DNA of 64,000 bases from CAAGNP01 sp045595965 (GTDB lineage Bacteria > Bacteroidota > Bacteroidia > Bacteroidales > UBA932). The notes under the pieces were generated by a model. It saw only the letters and a program-made list of their open reading frames with translations, had not been told where the DNA came from and did no database searches. This document shows, piece by piece, positions 9,122 to 17,545 of the stretch. The translations under genes and the position numbers were made by a program. The stretch is taken from contig JAZOBN010000028.1 in NCBI GenBank assembly GCA_045595965.1, forward strand, positions 77,004 through 141,003. Direction: 5' to 3'. The stretch's first letter is position 1; every line of letters begins with the position of its first letter.

Positions 9122-10129
9122 ATGAGAAAACTAATTGTCTCACCATCTCCACACATCCACAGCGTAGAGAATACACAGAGAATAATGAGGGATGTCATCA
9201 TCGCATTGTGCCCATCTCTTCTTGTCTCTATCTACTTCTTCGGATTTGCTGCCATTAAATTGGCACTTGTGGGTGTCGCATCCTGCGTAGGAGTGGAGTA
9301 TGTCATTCAGAAGTACATTCTGAAGACTAAAGTTACTATCAATGACTGCACAGCGGCATTGACCGGTCTTCTGTTGGCATTGAACTTGCCACCAAGCTCT
9401 CCCGGTTGGATGATTCTTATCGGTTCTATTGTAGCTATCGGTATTGCTAAGATGACTTTCGGTGGTTTGGGTCAGAATATCTTCAACCCTGCACTTGTGG
9501 GTCGTGTATTCCTTTTGGTTTCATTCCCTGTTCTGATGACCGACTGGAGCATTCCAGATTCTTGGTTCAGAGAGGGTGTTGATGCAACATCTGGTGCTAC
9601 ACCTCTTGCATTGATCAAAGAGGGACTTGCAAACGGTTTGACTGTAGAGCAGATTATGGCTGCAAACCCTGATATCTCTTATCTACACATGTTGTTTACA
9701 AAGATTGGTGGTTCAGTGGGAGAAGTGTCAGCATTGGCTCTTCTTGTGGGCTTTGTATATCTTTTGATCAGAAAGGTGATCAAACCTCACATTCCACTAA
9801 GCATTATCGGAACAATTTTCGTTGTTTCAGGTATTTTCTGGCTAATCGATCCTGCACAATATACAGACCCTATCTTCAATATCCTGACTGGTGGTGTGCT
9901 GTTGGGTGCGATCTTTATGGCAACAGACTATGTTACCTCACCAATGAGCAATACAGGAATGGTCATCTTTGGTGTGGGTATCGGTCTTTTGACTGTACTT
10001 ATCAGATACTTCGGCTCATATCCTGAAGGTGTATCATTCGCTATCCTTATCATGAATATGGCTGTTCCTTTGTTGAATAAATATTGTAAACCCGCAAGAT
10101 TCGGGAAGGAGGTGAAAAATGGCAAGTAA
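9122..10129 (+). CDS. rnfD: Rnf complex subunit D, flavinylated membrane protein
   Basis: Integral membrane subunit with covalently bound FMN, part of the ion-translocating core. 335 residues with about nine membrane helices. The flavin attachment motif DATSGATPL is intact, with T160 the expected threonine for phosphodiester-linked FMN. The C-terminus overlaps the rnfG start by 11 bases. The flavin transferase ApbE that would modify it is not in the window. Confidence 0.95.
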   Translation: MRKLIVSPSPHIHSVENTQRIMRDVIIALCPSLLVSIYFFGFAAIKLALVGVASCVGVEYVIQKYILKTKVTINDCTAALTGLLLALNLPPSSPGWMILIGSIVAIGIAKMTFGGLGQNIFNPALVGRVFLLVSFPVLMTDWSIPDSWFREGVDATSGATPLALIKEGLANGLTVEQIMAANPDISYLHMLFTKIGGSVGEVSALALLVGFVYLLIRKVIKPHIPLSIIGTIFVVSGIFWLIDPAQYTDPIFNILTGGVLLGAIFMATDYVTSPMSNTGMVIFGVGIGLLTVLIRYFGSYPEGVSFAILIMNMAVPLLNKYCKPARFGKEVKNGK

Positions 10130-10694
10130 ATCATCATTTACCAATATGGTAGTGGTATTGACCGCTATCTGTCTTATCTCCTCTGCATTGCTGGCTGTAG
10201 TTAACAATGTGACTGCCGGTCCTATCGCGCAGGCAGAGGTAGCTAAAGTTAATGCTGCTATTTCAGATGTACTCCCTGAATTTGACAATGTTCCATCTGA
10301 AGAAGTACAGGAATTCTCAGAAGGTGGTAAAGTCAGCAAAGTGTACACCGCAAAAAAAGGTGGTGAAGTCGTAGGCTATGCAATCGAAGTGAAAGGTTCC
10401 GGTTTCGGTGGTCCTATTCAGATTATGGTGGGATTTACCCCGGATGGGACAATTTTCAACACCGCAGTAGTTGCAGCCCCTGGCGAAACTCCCGGTCTGG
10501 GTGCAAAAATCCTTAATGATTCAATCCCTACAAGGAAACAACTTAAAGGTTTGAATCCTGCTACCGCTAAACTTACCGTTACCAAAGACGGTGGACAGAT
10601 TGATGCAATTACAGCTTCAACAATCACTTCAAGGGGTTTCCTGAAAGGGATTGAGGCTGCTTATGCTTTGTTTTTACAAATCTCAGCTAAATAA
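10119..10694 (+). CDS. rnfG: Rnf complex subunit G, periplasmic flavoprotein
   Basis: Membrane-anchored FMN protein, 191 residues: one N-terminal helix (about residues 8-30) and a periplasmic FMN-binding domain with a GETPGLGAKI segment near 122. The expected flavin-transferase site (D-x-x-S-G-A-T) reads D162-A-I-T-A-S-T168 here, so the Gly and Ala of the usual motif are replaced while the acceptor threonine T168 is kept. Overlaps rnfD by 11 bases and the rnfE start codon by one (TAATG). Confidence 0.93.
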   Translation: MASKSSFTNMVVVLTAICLISSALLAVVNNVTAGPIAQAEVAKVNAAISDVLPEFDNVPSEEVQEFSEGGKVSKVYTAKKGGEVVGYAIEVKGSGFGGPIQIMVGFTPDGTIFNTAVVAAPGETPGLGAKILNDSIPTRKQLKGLNPATAKLTVTKDGGQIDAITASTITSRGFLKGIEAAYALFLQISAK

Positions 10695-11290
10695 TGAATG
10701 ATATGGGAAAATTGAAATTAATTACTGACGGTATTATCAAAAACAACCCTACATTCGTTTTGGTGTTGGGTATGTGTCCTACTTTGGGTACCACCACTTC
10801 AGCTATCAACGGTATGGGTATGGGAGTTGCCACTATGTTTGTCCTTATTTTGTCAAACATGGTTATTTCAGCAGTTGCCAAAATTATTCCGGACAAAGTG
10901 CGTATCCCATCTTATATTGTGGTTATCGCTTCATTCGTGACTATTTTGCAATTGTTGTTGCAGGCCTATATGCCAAGTCTGTATGAGACATTGGGTCTGT
11001 TCATCCCCCTTATCGTGGTGAACTGTATCGTATTAGGCCGTGCTGAGGCTTTTGCAAACAAGAACGGAGTCCTTGACTCTGCTCTTGACGGTATTGGTAT
11101 CGGTCTGGGCTTTACCATTGCTTTGACAGTATTGGGTCTTGTAAGGGAACTTCTTGGAAGCGGATCTGCATTTGGCTTCAAACTGATTGAAGGTGACGGT
11201 ATGCTTGCATTTGTGTTGGCTCCAGGTGCATTTATCGCTTTGGGGTATCTGATGGTATTGTTTAAGAAACTAACAAGTAAAAGGGCATAA
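10694..11290 (+). CDS. rnfE: Rnf complex subunit E, membrane protein
   Basis: 198-residue integral membrane subunit, about six helices. It contains the family signature NPTFVLVLGMCPTLG near residue 17, which carries the conserved cysteine of the membrane Fe-S centre formed with RnfA. The ATG overlaps the rnfG stop by one base. An internal ATG four codons on is possible. RnfE and RnfA are homologous and inversely oriented in the membrane in known complexes. Confidence 0.94.
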   Translation: MNDMGKLKLITDGIIKNNPTFVLVLGMCPTLGTTTSAINGMGMGVATMFVLILSNMVISAVAKIIPDKVRIPSYIVVIASFVTILQLLLQAYMPSLYETLGLFIPLIVVNCIVLGRAEAFANKNGVLDSALDGIGIGLGFTIALTVLGLVRELLGSGSAFGFKLIEGDGMLAFVLAPGAFIALGYLMVLFKKLTSKRA

Positions 11291-11292
11291 CT

Positions 11293-11910
11293 ATGGAAGT
11301 ATATTTGATTATTATAGTATCTGCGATATTTGTAAATAATGTCGTTTTATCACAATTCTTGGGTATTTGTCCATTCTTGGGAGTTTCTAAGAAAGTAGAT
11401 ACAGCATTGGGTATGTCAGCTGCCGTTACATTTGTGATGGCACTTGCAACACTTGTTACTTATCTGCTTCAGCGTTATGTGCTTATTCCTTTCGGAATCG
11501 AGTTCATGCAGACTGTGAGCTTCATCCTTGTGATTGCAGCATTGGTTCAGATGGTGGAGATTGTCCTTAAGAAAATTTCACCTGCACTATATCAGGCATT
11601 GGGTATTTTCTTGCCATTGATCACAACCAACTGTGTGGTTTTGGGTGTGGCTATCCAGGTAGTTACCAAAGAGTTTGAATTTATCAACAACGTAGGTGCA
11701 GCAAATCCTGCAATGATGAATCTTGGCCAGTCAGTAGTATTTGCTATTGCAAATGCATTGGGATATGGACTTGCGATGGTATTGTTTGCTGGTATCAGAG
11801 AGCAACTTGAATTGAGCAATACCCCTAAGGCTTTCAGAGGAATTCCAATTGCTTTGATTACTGCTGGTATCATGGCGATGGCATTCATGGGCTTCAGTGG
11901 TTTGGTTTAA
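11293..11910 (+). CDS. rnfA: Rnf complex subunit A, membrane protein
   Basis: 205-residue integral membrane subunit with about six helices. NNVVLSQFLGICPFLG near residue 15 holds the conserved cysteine, and the second family signature is TTNCVVLGVA near 113. Starts two bases after rnfE and ends the core rnfBCDGEA set, which is complete for the six subunits. Whether the ion is Na+ or H+ cannot be told from the sequence. Confidence 0.94.
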   Translation: MEVYLIIIVSAIFVNNVVLSQFLGICPFLGVSKKVDTALGMSAAVTFVMALATLVTYLLQRYVLIPFGIEFMQTVSFILVIAALVQMVEIVLKKISPALYQALGIFLPLITTNCVVLGVAIQVVTKEFEFINNVGAANPAMMNLGQSVVFAIANALGYGLAMVLFAGIREQLELSNTPKAFRGIPIALITAGIMAMAFMGFSGLV

Positions 11911-11922
11911 TTTCTGGTGATT

Positions 11923-12195
11923 ATGGAGAGACTTGCAGATATAGAGAAAAAACTTTCGGCAGGGGAGATTGAAAACGCATTCAATTCCCTCTCCGAGTTT
12001 CTTGAAAAAGAGCCTAAAAGTGCCAAAGGATGGTATCTGATGGGTGGAATATATCGGAGGCAGCAGATGTGGGGTGAGGCTATCAATGCCTATTCCAAGG
12101 CTAAGTTAATAGAACCTGATGGACCTGCAGATGCGGCGATAGAGTCTATCTATGATATAATACGGTTTGTAAACAAGGATTTGATGAATCCATAA
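11923..12195 (+). CDS. Small TPR-like protein
   Basis: 90 residues from the ATG at 11923; a GTG at 11917 in the same frame is an alternative start. About two tetratricopeptide-type helical pairs are visible, with GWYLMGGIYRRQQMWGEAINAYSKA as the clearest repeat. No signal peptide. It follows rnfA by 12 bases and precedes a strong terminator, so it is the last gene of the Rnf transcript. A role in assembly of the complex is only a guess from position. Confidence 0.75.
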   Translation: MERLADIEKKLSAGEIENAFNSLSEFLEKEPKSAKGWYLMGGIYRRQQMWGEAINAYSKAKLIEPDGPADAAIESIYDIIRFVNKDLMNP

Positions 12196-12236
12196 AAAAT
12201 CGAGCGGCTGAATTTCAGTCGCTCGTTTTTTTTGTT
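12195..12236. terminator. Bidirectional rho-independent terminator between the Rnf run and glyA
   Basis: The stem at 12201-12225 pairs CGAGCGGCTGAA with TTTCAGTCGCTCG (one G-T pair). A run of A lies on its left and a run of T on its right, so it can end transcripts from both sides. Confidence 0.88.
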
Positions 12237-12255
12237 TATTGTCTTCGGCTCTCTG

Positions 12256-13536
12256 TTACCAGGCATTCAGTGGAAGACCATGCATTTTGGCACGAACTTC
12301 ACTTTTGACTTTCTCGATAACTTCAGGTTTGTCAATATTGCTTAGAACCTGGTCGATAAGTTCTACAATGCCGTCCATATCTTTTTCAACAAGACCTCTT
12401 GATGTAATTGCTGGGGTTCCTACCCTGATACCTGAAGTGGTAAATGGGGTGCGGCTGTCAAATGGAACCATGTTCTTGTTTACAGTGATATCTGCAAGAA
12501 CAAGAGTCTTTTCTGCAACTTTACCGGTAAGTTCAGGGAATTTTGTTCTGAGGTCAATCAATAGAAGGTGGTTGTCAGTGCCGCCAGATACTACTTTGTA
12601 TCCCCTCTTGAGGAACGCTTCGCCCATTGCTTTTGCGTTCTTCTGAACCTGGATCTGGTATTCTTTGAATTCCGGTTGAAGTGCCTCGTAGAAAGCGACT
12701 GCTTTAGCGGCTATGCAATGCTCAAGCGGACCACCTTGAATTCCTGGGAATACTGCAGAGTTGATCAATTGTGACATCTTTTTGATTTCACCTTTAGGTG
12801 TCTTGAGTCCCCAAGGATTTTCAAAATCTTTTCCTATAAGGATGATACCTCCACGAGGTCCTCTCAATGTTTTGTGAGTGGTAGAGGTAACGATGTGTGC
12901 ATATTTTACAGGGTTCTTGAGCAGGCCGGCAGCAATAAGACCTGCAGGGTGTGCCATATCCACCATAAAGATTGCACCAATTTTATCTGCGATAGCTCTC
13001 ATTCTCTCCCAGTCCCATTCACGGGAGTAGGCAGATGCTCCACCAACAATCAATTTTGGTTTGTACTCAAGTGCTTTCTTCTCCATATCGTCGTAATCAA
13101 CAAGACCGGTCTCTTCATTAAGTCCATAAGAGACAGCATTGTAGTTTACTCCGGACATGTTGACAGGTGAACCATGTGTAAGGTGGCCGCCATGTGACAG
13201 ATCCAATCCCATAAAAGTATCGCCGGGCTTGAGGCATGCAAAGAAAACAGCCATGTTTGCCTGTGCTCCTGAGTGGGGTTGCACATTTGCGTACTCAGCA
13301 CCGAACAATTCGCAGATTCTGTCAATAGCCAATTGCTCAACTTGGTCAACTACTTCACATCCACCATAATAGCGGGCTTTTGGATATCCTTCAGCATATT
13401 TGTTGGTAAGGCAAGAACCAAGTGCTTCAAGGACACCATTGCTTACAAAGTTTTCTGAAGCAATCAGCTCGATGCCGTGTGATTGTCTGTTCTCTTCTTG
13501 CTTGATAAGCTCGGAAATTTGGATATCTTTCTTCAT
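12256..13536 (-). CDS. glyA: Serine hydroxymethyltransferase
   Basis: PLP enzyme that converts serine and tetrahydrofolate to glycine and 5,10-methylene-THF; main one-carbon source in the cytoplasm. 426 residues, a normal length. The PLP lysine lies in the TTHKTLRGPRGG motif (lysine about residue 222); ASENF near 28 and the HSGAQAN motif near 84 are also present. It is convergent with the Rnf run and divergent from the TrmH-type gene, with its own promoter box at 13581-13588. Confidence 0.97.
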   Translation of the reverse strand: MKKDIQISELIKQEENRQSHGIELIASENFVSNGVLEALGSCLTNKYAEGYPKARYYGGCEVVDQVEQLAIDRICELFGAEYANVQPHSGAQANMAVFFACLKPGDTFMGLDLSHGGHLTHGSPVNMSGVNYNAVSYGLNEETGLVDYDDMEKKALEYKPKLIVGGASAYSREWDWERMRAIADKIGAIFMVDMAHPAGLIAAGLLKNPVKYAHIVTSTTHKTLRGPRGGIILIGKDFENPWGLKTPKGEIKKMSQLINSAVFPGIQGGPLEHCIAAKAVAFYEALQPEFKEYQIQVQKNAKAMGEAFLKRGYKVVSGGTDNHLLLIDLRTKFPELTGKVAEKTLVLADITVNKNMVPFDSRTPFTTSGIRVGTPAITSRGLVEKDMDGIVELIDQVLSNIDKPEVIEKVKSEVRAKMHGLPLNAW

Positions 13537-13565
13537 ACTATTTGTTTTATTGTTTCAACTATTGC

Positions 13566-13573
13566 TACTTTTG
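13566..13573 (+). promoter_or_regulatory. Bacteroidota -7 promoter box for the TrmH-type methyltransferase gene
   Basis: TACTTTTG matches TAnnTTTG, 58 bases before the ATG at 13632. It faces away from the glyA box, and the two overlap regions give a divergent promoter pair. Confidence 0.5.
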
Positions 13574-13580
13574 CAGATAA

Positions 13581-13588
13581 CAAAGTTA
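13581..13588 (-). promoter_or_regulatory. Bacteroidota -7 promoter box for glyA
   Basis: CAAAGTTA on the plus strand reads TAACTTTG on the minus strand. A TTTG lies about 18 bases further upstream on the minus strand, close to the usual -33 spacing. Confidence 0.6.
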
Positions 13589-13631
13589 ATTAAAAAGTCA
13601 TACTTGACAAAAAATGTTAAAGTAAAGATAG

Positions 13632-14174
13632 ATGTATAAGAAACTCTCAAATAGTGAACTTAATAGACCCTCAAACCAGGAGTATGAAGAGCTTGTGAAA
13701 CTACCATTGGTAGTGGTTCTTGACAATGTCCGCAGCCAGCACAATATCGGTTCTTTCTTCAGAACGTGCGATGCGTTCCTAATTGAGAGAATTGTTTTAT
13801 GCGGTATTTGTGCAACTCCCCCTACAGCAGAAATCCACAAGTCCGCATTAGGTGCAGAATTCACTGTTAAATGGGACTATTTCCGAAATACCTCAGATGC
13901 TCTGGATCAATTGAAGTCAGAAGGGTATATTCTTGTAGGGGTAGAGCAGACTCATAACTCAACATCTGTCGAGAAGTTTGAGATGAAGGAGGGGGAGAAA
14001 TATGCATTGCTTTTTGGAAACGAGGTAAAAGGGGTAGCACAAGATGCGATTGATAAATGTGATTTCTGTCTTGAGATTCCACAATGGGGAACTAAGCACT
14101 CACTCAATGTCTCAGTCTCTGCAGGGGTTGTGCTGTGGGAGTTGATAAAAAAGAGCCCTCTGATGGTCAGATAA
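13632..14174 (+). CDS. TrmH-family (SPOUT) RNA 2'-O-methyltransferase
   Basis: 180 residues. SPOUT-type methyltransferase with the usual three motifs: motif 1 LDNVRSQHNIGSFFRTCDAF (about residues 31-50), motif 2 LLFGNEVKGV (about 123-132) and motif 3 PQWGTKHSLNVSVSAGV (about 147-163). It lacks the N-terminal RNA-binding domain of RlmB, so the substrate, tRNA or rRNA, is not determined. It is convergent with the metallopeptidase gene and overlaps its end by eight bases. Confidence 0.88.
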   Translation: MYKKLSNSELNRPSNQEYEELVKLPLVVVLDNVRSQHNIGSFFRTCDAFLIERIVLCGICATPPTAEIHKSALGAEFTVKWDYFRNTSDALDQLKSEGYILVGVEQTHNSTSVEKFEMKEGEKYALLFGNEVKGVAQDAIDKCDFCLEIPQWGTKHSLNVSVSAGVVLWELIKKSPLMVR

Positions 14175-14763
14175 TCCTATATTTTTTTATCTCTTTGGCG
14201 TAATTTCTGTCATTTCCCCCCGAAACTTTATCCAGCAACTGGTGAAATTCTTTTCCGTGGTTGAAATGGATGAGGTGACACAATTCGTGCAGTATGATGT
14301 AATCTCTGAGGTGGGGAGGAAGAAGATAAATTCTGATGTTCAGATTGATATTCTTATTGGTTGAGCAGGATCCGAATCTGCTCTTTATGTTCTTGATTGT
14401 TATTTTATTGAAGAGAGGTTTTCCGTCATCCCTGGTAAATCGGTGCAACAATGCAAGTTTTGTTGTCTTTTTTGACAAGAAAACTGACGCTTCCCTCTTG
14501 AATGTGTTATAGACATGTGGGTCGGAGGGTACTGCCAACTCTATTTTTTCAGATTTTTTCCTCTTTTGCTGGTCAAGGATCTCTGCAACCCTTTTATGTG
14601 ATTGCTTTAGAAAGAGTTCTCCAGCCTTATACGGAAGGAGTGATGGAATTATGATCTGTATGGTGCAATCAGAGTCCACCTTGATGGAAATTCTTCTTGC
14701 CCTACCACTCTTTAAGATGGATATTTCACCAAAATCGGGATGAATTAAAATCCTCTTTTTCAT
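14167..14763 (-). CDS. YgjP-like metallopeptidase (DUF45/SprT-like fold)
   Basis: 198 residues, soluble. A zinc-protease motif HELCH is present (H159, E160, H163), followed by NHGKEF, the order found in the YgjP/DUF45 family. The N-terminal half is rich in Lys and Arg, compatible with nucleic-acid contact, but no function is known. Start at 14763, only a few bases downstream of a -7 box at 14768-14775, so the transcript may be leaderless. It overlaps the TrmH gene by eight bases tail to tail. Confidence 0.82.
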   Translation of the reverse strand: MKKRILIHPDFGEISILKSGRARRISIKVDSDCTIQIIIPSLLPYKAGELFLKQSHKRVAEILDQQKRKKSEKIELAVPSDPHVYNTFKREASVFLSKKTTKLALLHRFTRDDGKPLFNKITIKNIKSRFGSCSTNKNINLNIRIYLLPPHLRDYIILHELCHLIHFNHGKEFHQLLDKVSGGNDRNYAKEIKKYRII

Positions 14764-14767
14764 GCCA

Positions 14768-14775
14768 CAAAAGTA
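14768..14775 (-). promoter_or_regulatory. Bacteroidota -7 promoter box for the YgjP-like gene
   Basis: CAAAAGTA on plus is TACTTTTG on minus. The box ends only five bases before the ATG, so the message may carry no leader. Confidence 0.55.
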
Positions 14776-14793
14776 ATAAATCTTAACAAACTT

Positions 14794-14823
14794 TTGGAGA
14801 ATGGCATTATTTGTCTATCTTTG
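14794..14823 (+). promoter_or_regulatory. Promoter of rpsO (-33 and -7 elements)
   Basis: -33 TTG at 14794-14796 (within TTTTG) and -7 TATCTTTG at 14816-14823, with a 19-base spacer, the consensus distance for Bacteroidota. Confidence 0.78.
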
Positions 14824-14826
14824 CAC

Positions 14827-14840
14827 TCCCAATTTTGGGA
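14827..14840 (+). other. Perfect hairpin in the rpsO leader
   Basis: TCCCAATTTTGGGA forms a six-base-pair stem with a two-base centre, near the 5' end of the rpsO message. It may protect the transcript or take part in S15 autoregulation; the latter is inferred. Confidence 0.4.
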
Positions 14841-14869
14841 CAAAATAATTTAATATCAAACATTTAGTT

Positions 14870-15145
14870 ATGGCAGAATATCTTGCATCAGAGAAAAAGC
14901 AAGAGATTTTCGGACAATACGGGAAGTCTAATACGGACACCGGCTCAGCTGAGAGTCAGATTGCTCTATTTTCCTACCGTATCGCTCACCTTACTAATCA
15001 CCTTCGCAGCAATAAAAAGGATTATGGCACACAAAGAGCTTTGCTAAGATTGGTTGGTAAAAGACGTCGCCTTCTTGATTATCTCAAGGAGAAAGACATT
15101 GAGAGATACAGGGCAATAGTGAAGGCTTTGAACCTTCGTAAATAA
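14870..15145 (+). CDS. rpsO: 30S ribosomal protein S15
   Basis: Primary 16S-binding protein of the small subunit, 91 residues. TGSAESQIALFSYRI, LTNHL and RLVGKRRRLLDYL are the conserved segments that grip the central-domain three-way junction. It is followed by a terminator and by pnp, the same rpsO-pnp order found in most bacteria, although the terminator indicates some separate transcription. Confidence 0.97.
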   Translation: MAEYLASEKKQEIFGQYGKSNTDTGSAESQIALFSYRIAHLTNHLRSNKKDYGTQRALLRLVGKRRRLLDYLKEKDIERYRAIVKALNLRK

Positions 15146-15186
15146 TAAAAGGGGGCTGCCGTTTGATGGTCAGCCTCTTTTTCTAT
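15146..15186 (+). terminator. Terminator after rpsO
   Basis: The stem pairs GGGGCTG (about 15151-15157) with CAGCCTC (about 15170-15176), followed by TTTTTCT. One G-T pair is needed. It probably allows partial read-through into pnp. Confidence 0.7.
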
Positions 15187-15216
15187 TGAGACATTATAGC
15201 GGAAAAAACAAATAAT

Positions 15217-17451
15217 ATGAATGTAGTAAAAAAGGCCATCACACTGGGTGATGGAAGAATTGTAGAGATCGAAACCGGTAAGCTTGCAAAACAGGCTGCG
15301 GGTAGTGTCGTTCTCAAGGTCGGTGACACAATGTTGCTGGCAACAGTAACATGTGCGAAAGATGCTAAAGAAGATGTGGACTTTATGCCTCTTTCAGTAG
15401 AATACAAAGAGAAATTTGCAGCGGCAGGACGTATCCCTGGAGGATTTATGAAGAGAGAAGGTAAAGCTTCTGATTCGGAGATTCTTGTGGCAAGATTGAT
15501 TGACAGGGCTCTAAGACCCCTTTTCCCAGACAATTTCCACGCTGAAGTTTTCGTAAACGTAAACCTTATCTCAGCAGATAAGGAGACAATGCCTGATGCA
15601 TTTGCAGGGCTTGCAGCATCAGCTGCTCTCGCTGTAAGTGATATTCCTTTCGGAGGTCCTATTTCAGAGGTGAGAGTGGCAAGAATTGACGGTCAGTTTG
15701 TAATCAACCCTACATTCCAGGCTCTTGAAAGAGCAGATCTTGACATTATGGTAGCTGCAACCTATGAAAATATCATGATGGTAGAGGGAGAGATGAAAGA
15801 GGTGACAGAAAAGGATATGCTTGACGCCATCAAATTTGCTCACGAGGAGATCAAAAAGCACTGTGTGGCTCAGAAAGAGTTGATGGAAGAGGTTGGCAAA
15901 GTGAATAAGAGAGAGTATTGCCACGAAGAGGATGACGACGATCTTCGCAATGCACTTGTAAGCTATTGTTATGACAAATGTTATGCAATAGCAAAATCAC
16001 AACTCGGAAAGCACGAAAGGGAGGATGCATTCTCAGCTCTTAAAGATGAGTTTATCGAGACAATTCCAGAGGAAGAGAGAGATGACAAGATGGTTATGAT
16101 CAACAGATATTATGGTCAGGTTGAGAAAGAGTGTATGCGTCGTATGATTGTGGATGAAGGTGTACGTCTGGATGGTAGAAATACCAAACAGATTCGTCCT
16201 ATCTGGTGTGAAACCAACTATCTGCCCGGTGCACACGGTTCAGCTATCTTTACCCGTGGAGAGACTCAGGCACTTGCAACAGTTACCCTTGGTACTAAGC
16301 TGGATATGAAGGAGTTGGATGAAGTTCTTGTTCAGGAAACACAGCAATTTGTACTTCACTACAATTTCCCCCCTTTCTCAACAGGTGAAGCAAAACCTCA
16401 GAGAGGTATCGGCCGTCGTGAGATCGGTCACGGTAACCTGGCTTGGAGAGCTCTTAAACCTATGGTTCCTGTGGGAGATGAAAACCCTTATGCTGTACGT
16501 GTAGTTTCAGATATCCTTGAATCAAACGGTTCTTCTTCAATGGCAACCGTTTGTGCAGGTACTATGGCTCTTATGGACTCTGGTTTGAAGATTAAGAAAC
16601 CAGTAGCAGGTATCGCAATGGGTCTTATCTCTGATAAGAAGACCGGTAAATTTGTTGTTCTTTCAGATATTCTTGGTGATGAAGACCACCTTGGTGACAT
16701 GGACTTCAAAGTGACCGGAACAAAAGATGGTATCACTGCAACTCAGATGGATATTAAAGTTGACGGTCTTCCATACGAAGTTCTTGAACAGGCATTGGCT
16801 CAGGCAAAAGAGGGTCGTGAGCACATCATGGGTGAGATGATGAAGACTATTTCTGAACCACGAGAGGACTTCAAACCAAATGTGCCACGTCTGGTACAGA
16901 TTACTATTCCCGGTGAATTTATCGGAGCTGTTATCGGTACAGGTGGAAAAGTTATTCAGGAAATCCAGAAGACAACAAATACTACCATCACTATTACAGA
17001 GGTTGATGGTCATGGTGTAATCGATATCTTCGGTGAGAACAAGGAGTGTATGGATGCAGCATTGGCTCGTATCAAAGCTATCACTACTGTTCCAGAGGTG
17101 GGTGAGACATATCATGGTAAAGTTGTCTCAATCCTTGAATTTGGTGCATTTGTGGAAATTCTTCCTGGCAAAGAGGGTCTTTTGCACATCTCAGAACTCG
17201 ACTATAAGAAAGTTGAGAAGGTTGAAGATCTCCTTAATGTTGGAGATGAAGTAGATGTGAAGCTTCTTGAAATAGATGCAAAATCTGGCAAGATGAGACT
17301 TTCTCGCAGAGCATTGATGCCTGCACCTGAGGGTTGGGTTGAGCGTGAGCGCAAACCAAGACCTGCCGGTGATCGTGGACCTCGTAAAGATGGTGACAGA
17401 GGTCACCGCAGAGAGGGTGCTCCAAGGAGAAAACCTGAGAATCACGAGTAG
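15217..17451 (+). CDS. pnp: Polyribonucleotide nucleotidyltransferase (PNPase)
   Basis: 3'-5' phosphorolytic exoribonuclease, core of RNA degradation in the cytoplasm. 744 residues. Two RNase PH domains (about 1-215 and 310-545) are linked by a helical domain, followed by a KH domain with VIGTGGKVIQEIQ near 574 and an S1 domain with GAFVEILPGKEGLLHISEL near 645. The C-terminus is a basic Arg/Gly/Pro-rich tail of about 40 residues, longer than in E. coli and a feature seen in other Bacteroidota. It ends just before the IS remnant. Confidence 0.97.
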   Translation: MNVVKKAITLGDGRIVEIETGKLAKQAAGSVVLKVGDTMLLATVTCAKDAKEDVDFMPLSVEYKEKFAAAGRIPGGFMKREGKASDSEILVARLIDRALRPLFPDNFHAEVFVNVNLISADKETMPDAFAGLAASAALAVSDIPFGGPISEVRVARIDGQFVINPTFQALERADLDIMVAATYENIMMVEGEMKEVTEKDMLDAIKFAHEEIKKHCVAQKELMEEVGKVNKREYCHEEDDDDLRNALVSYCYDKCYAIAKSQLGKHEREDAFSALKDEFIETIPEEERDDKMVMINRYYGQVEKECMRRMIVDEGVRLDGRNTKQIRPIWCETNYLPGAHGSAIFTRGETQALATVTLGTKLDMKELDEVLVQETQQFVLHYNFPPFSTGEAKPQRGIGRREIGHGNLAWRALKPMVPVGDENPYAVRVVSDILESNGSSSMATVCAGTMALMDSGLKIKKPVAGIAMGLISDKKTGKFVVLSDILGDEDHLGDMDFKVTGTKDGITATQMDIKVDGLPYEVLEQALAQAKEGREHIMGEMMKTISEPREDFKPNVPRLVQITIPGEFIGAVIGTGGKVIQEIQKTTNTTITITEVDGHGVIDIFGENKECMDAALARIKAITTVPEVGETYHGKVVSILEFGAFVEILPGKEGLLHISELDYKKVEKVEDLLNVGDEVDVKLLEIDAKSGKMRLSRRALMPAPEGWVERERKPRPAGDRGPRKDGDRGHRREGAPRRKPENHE

Positions 17452-17510
17452 AGATATTTCCGAACGGAGTCGTAAAATACGATAATTTGGGTGACTAATC
17501 ATTGACATGA

Positions 17511-17545
17511 ACCCCGAAAGTTAGACAAAAAACTTTCGGGGTTTT
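17511..17545 (+). terminator. Hairpin formed by the IS end, usable as pnp terminator
   Basis: ACCCCGAAAGTT (17511-17522) pairs perfectly with AACTTTCGGGGT (17531-17542) around an eight-base loop, followed by TTTG. It is the only candidate terminator found after pnp. Confidence 0.6.
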
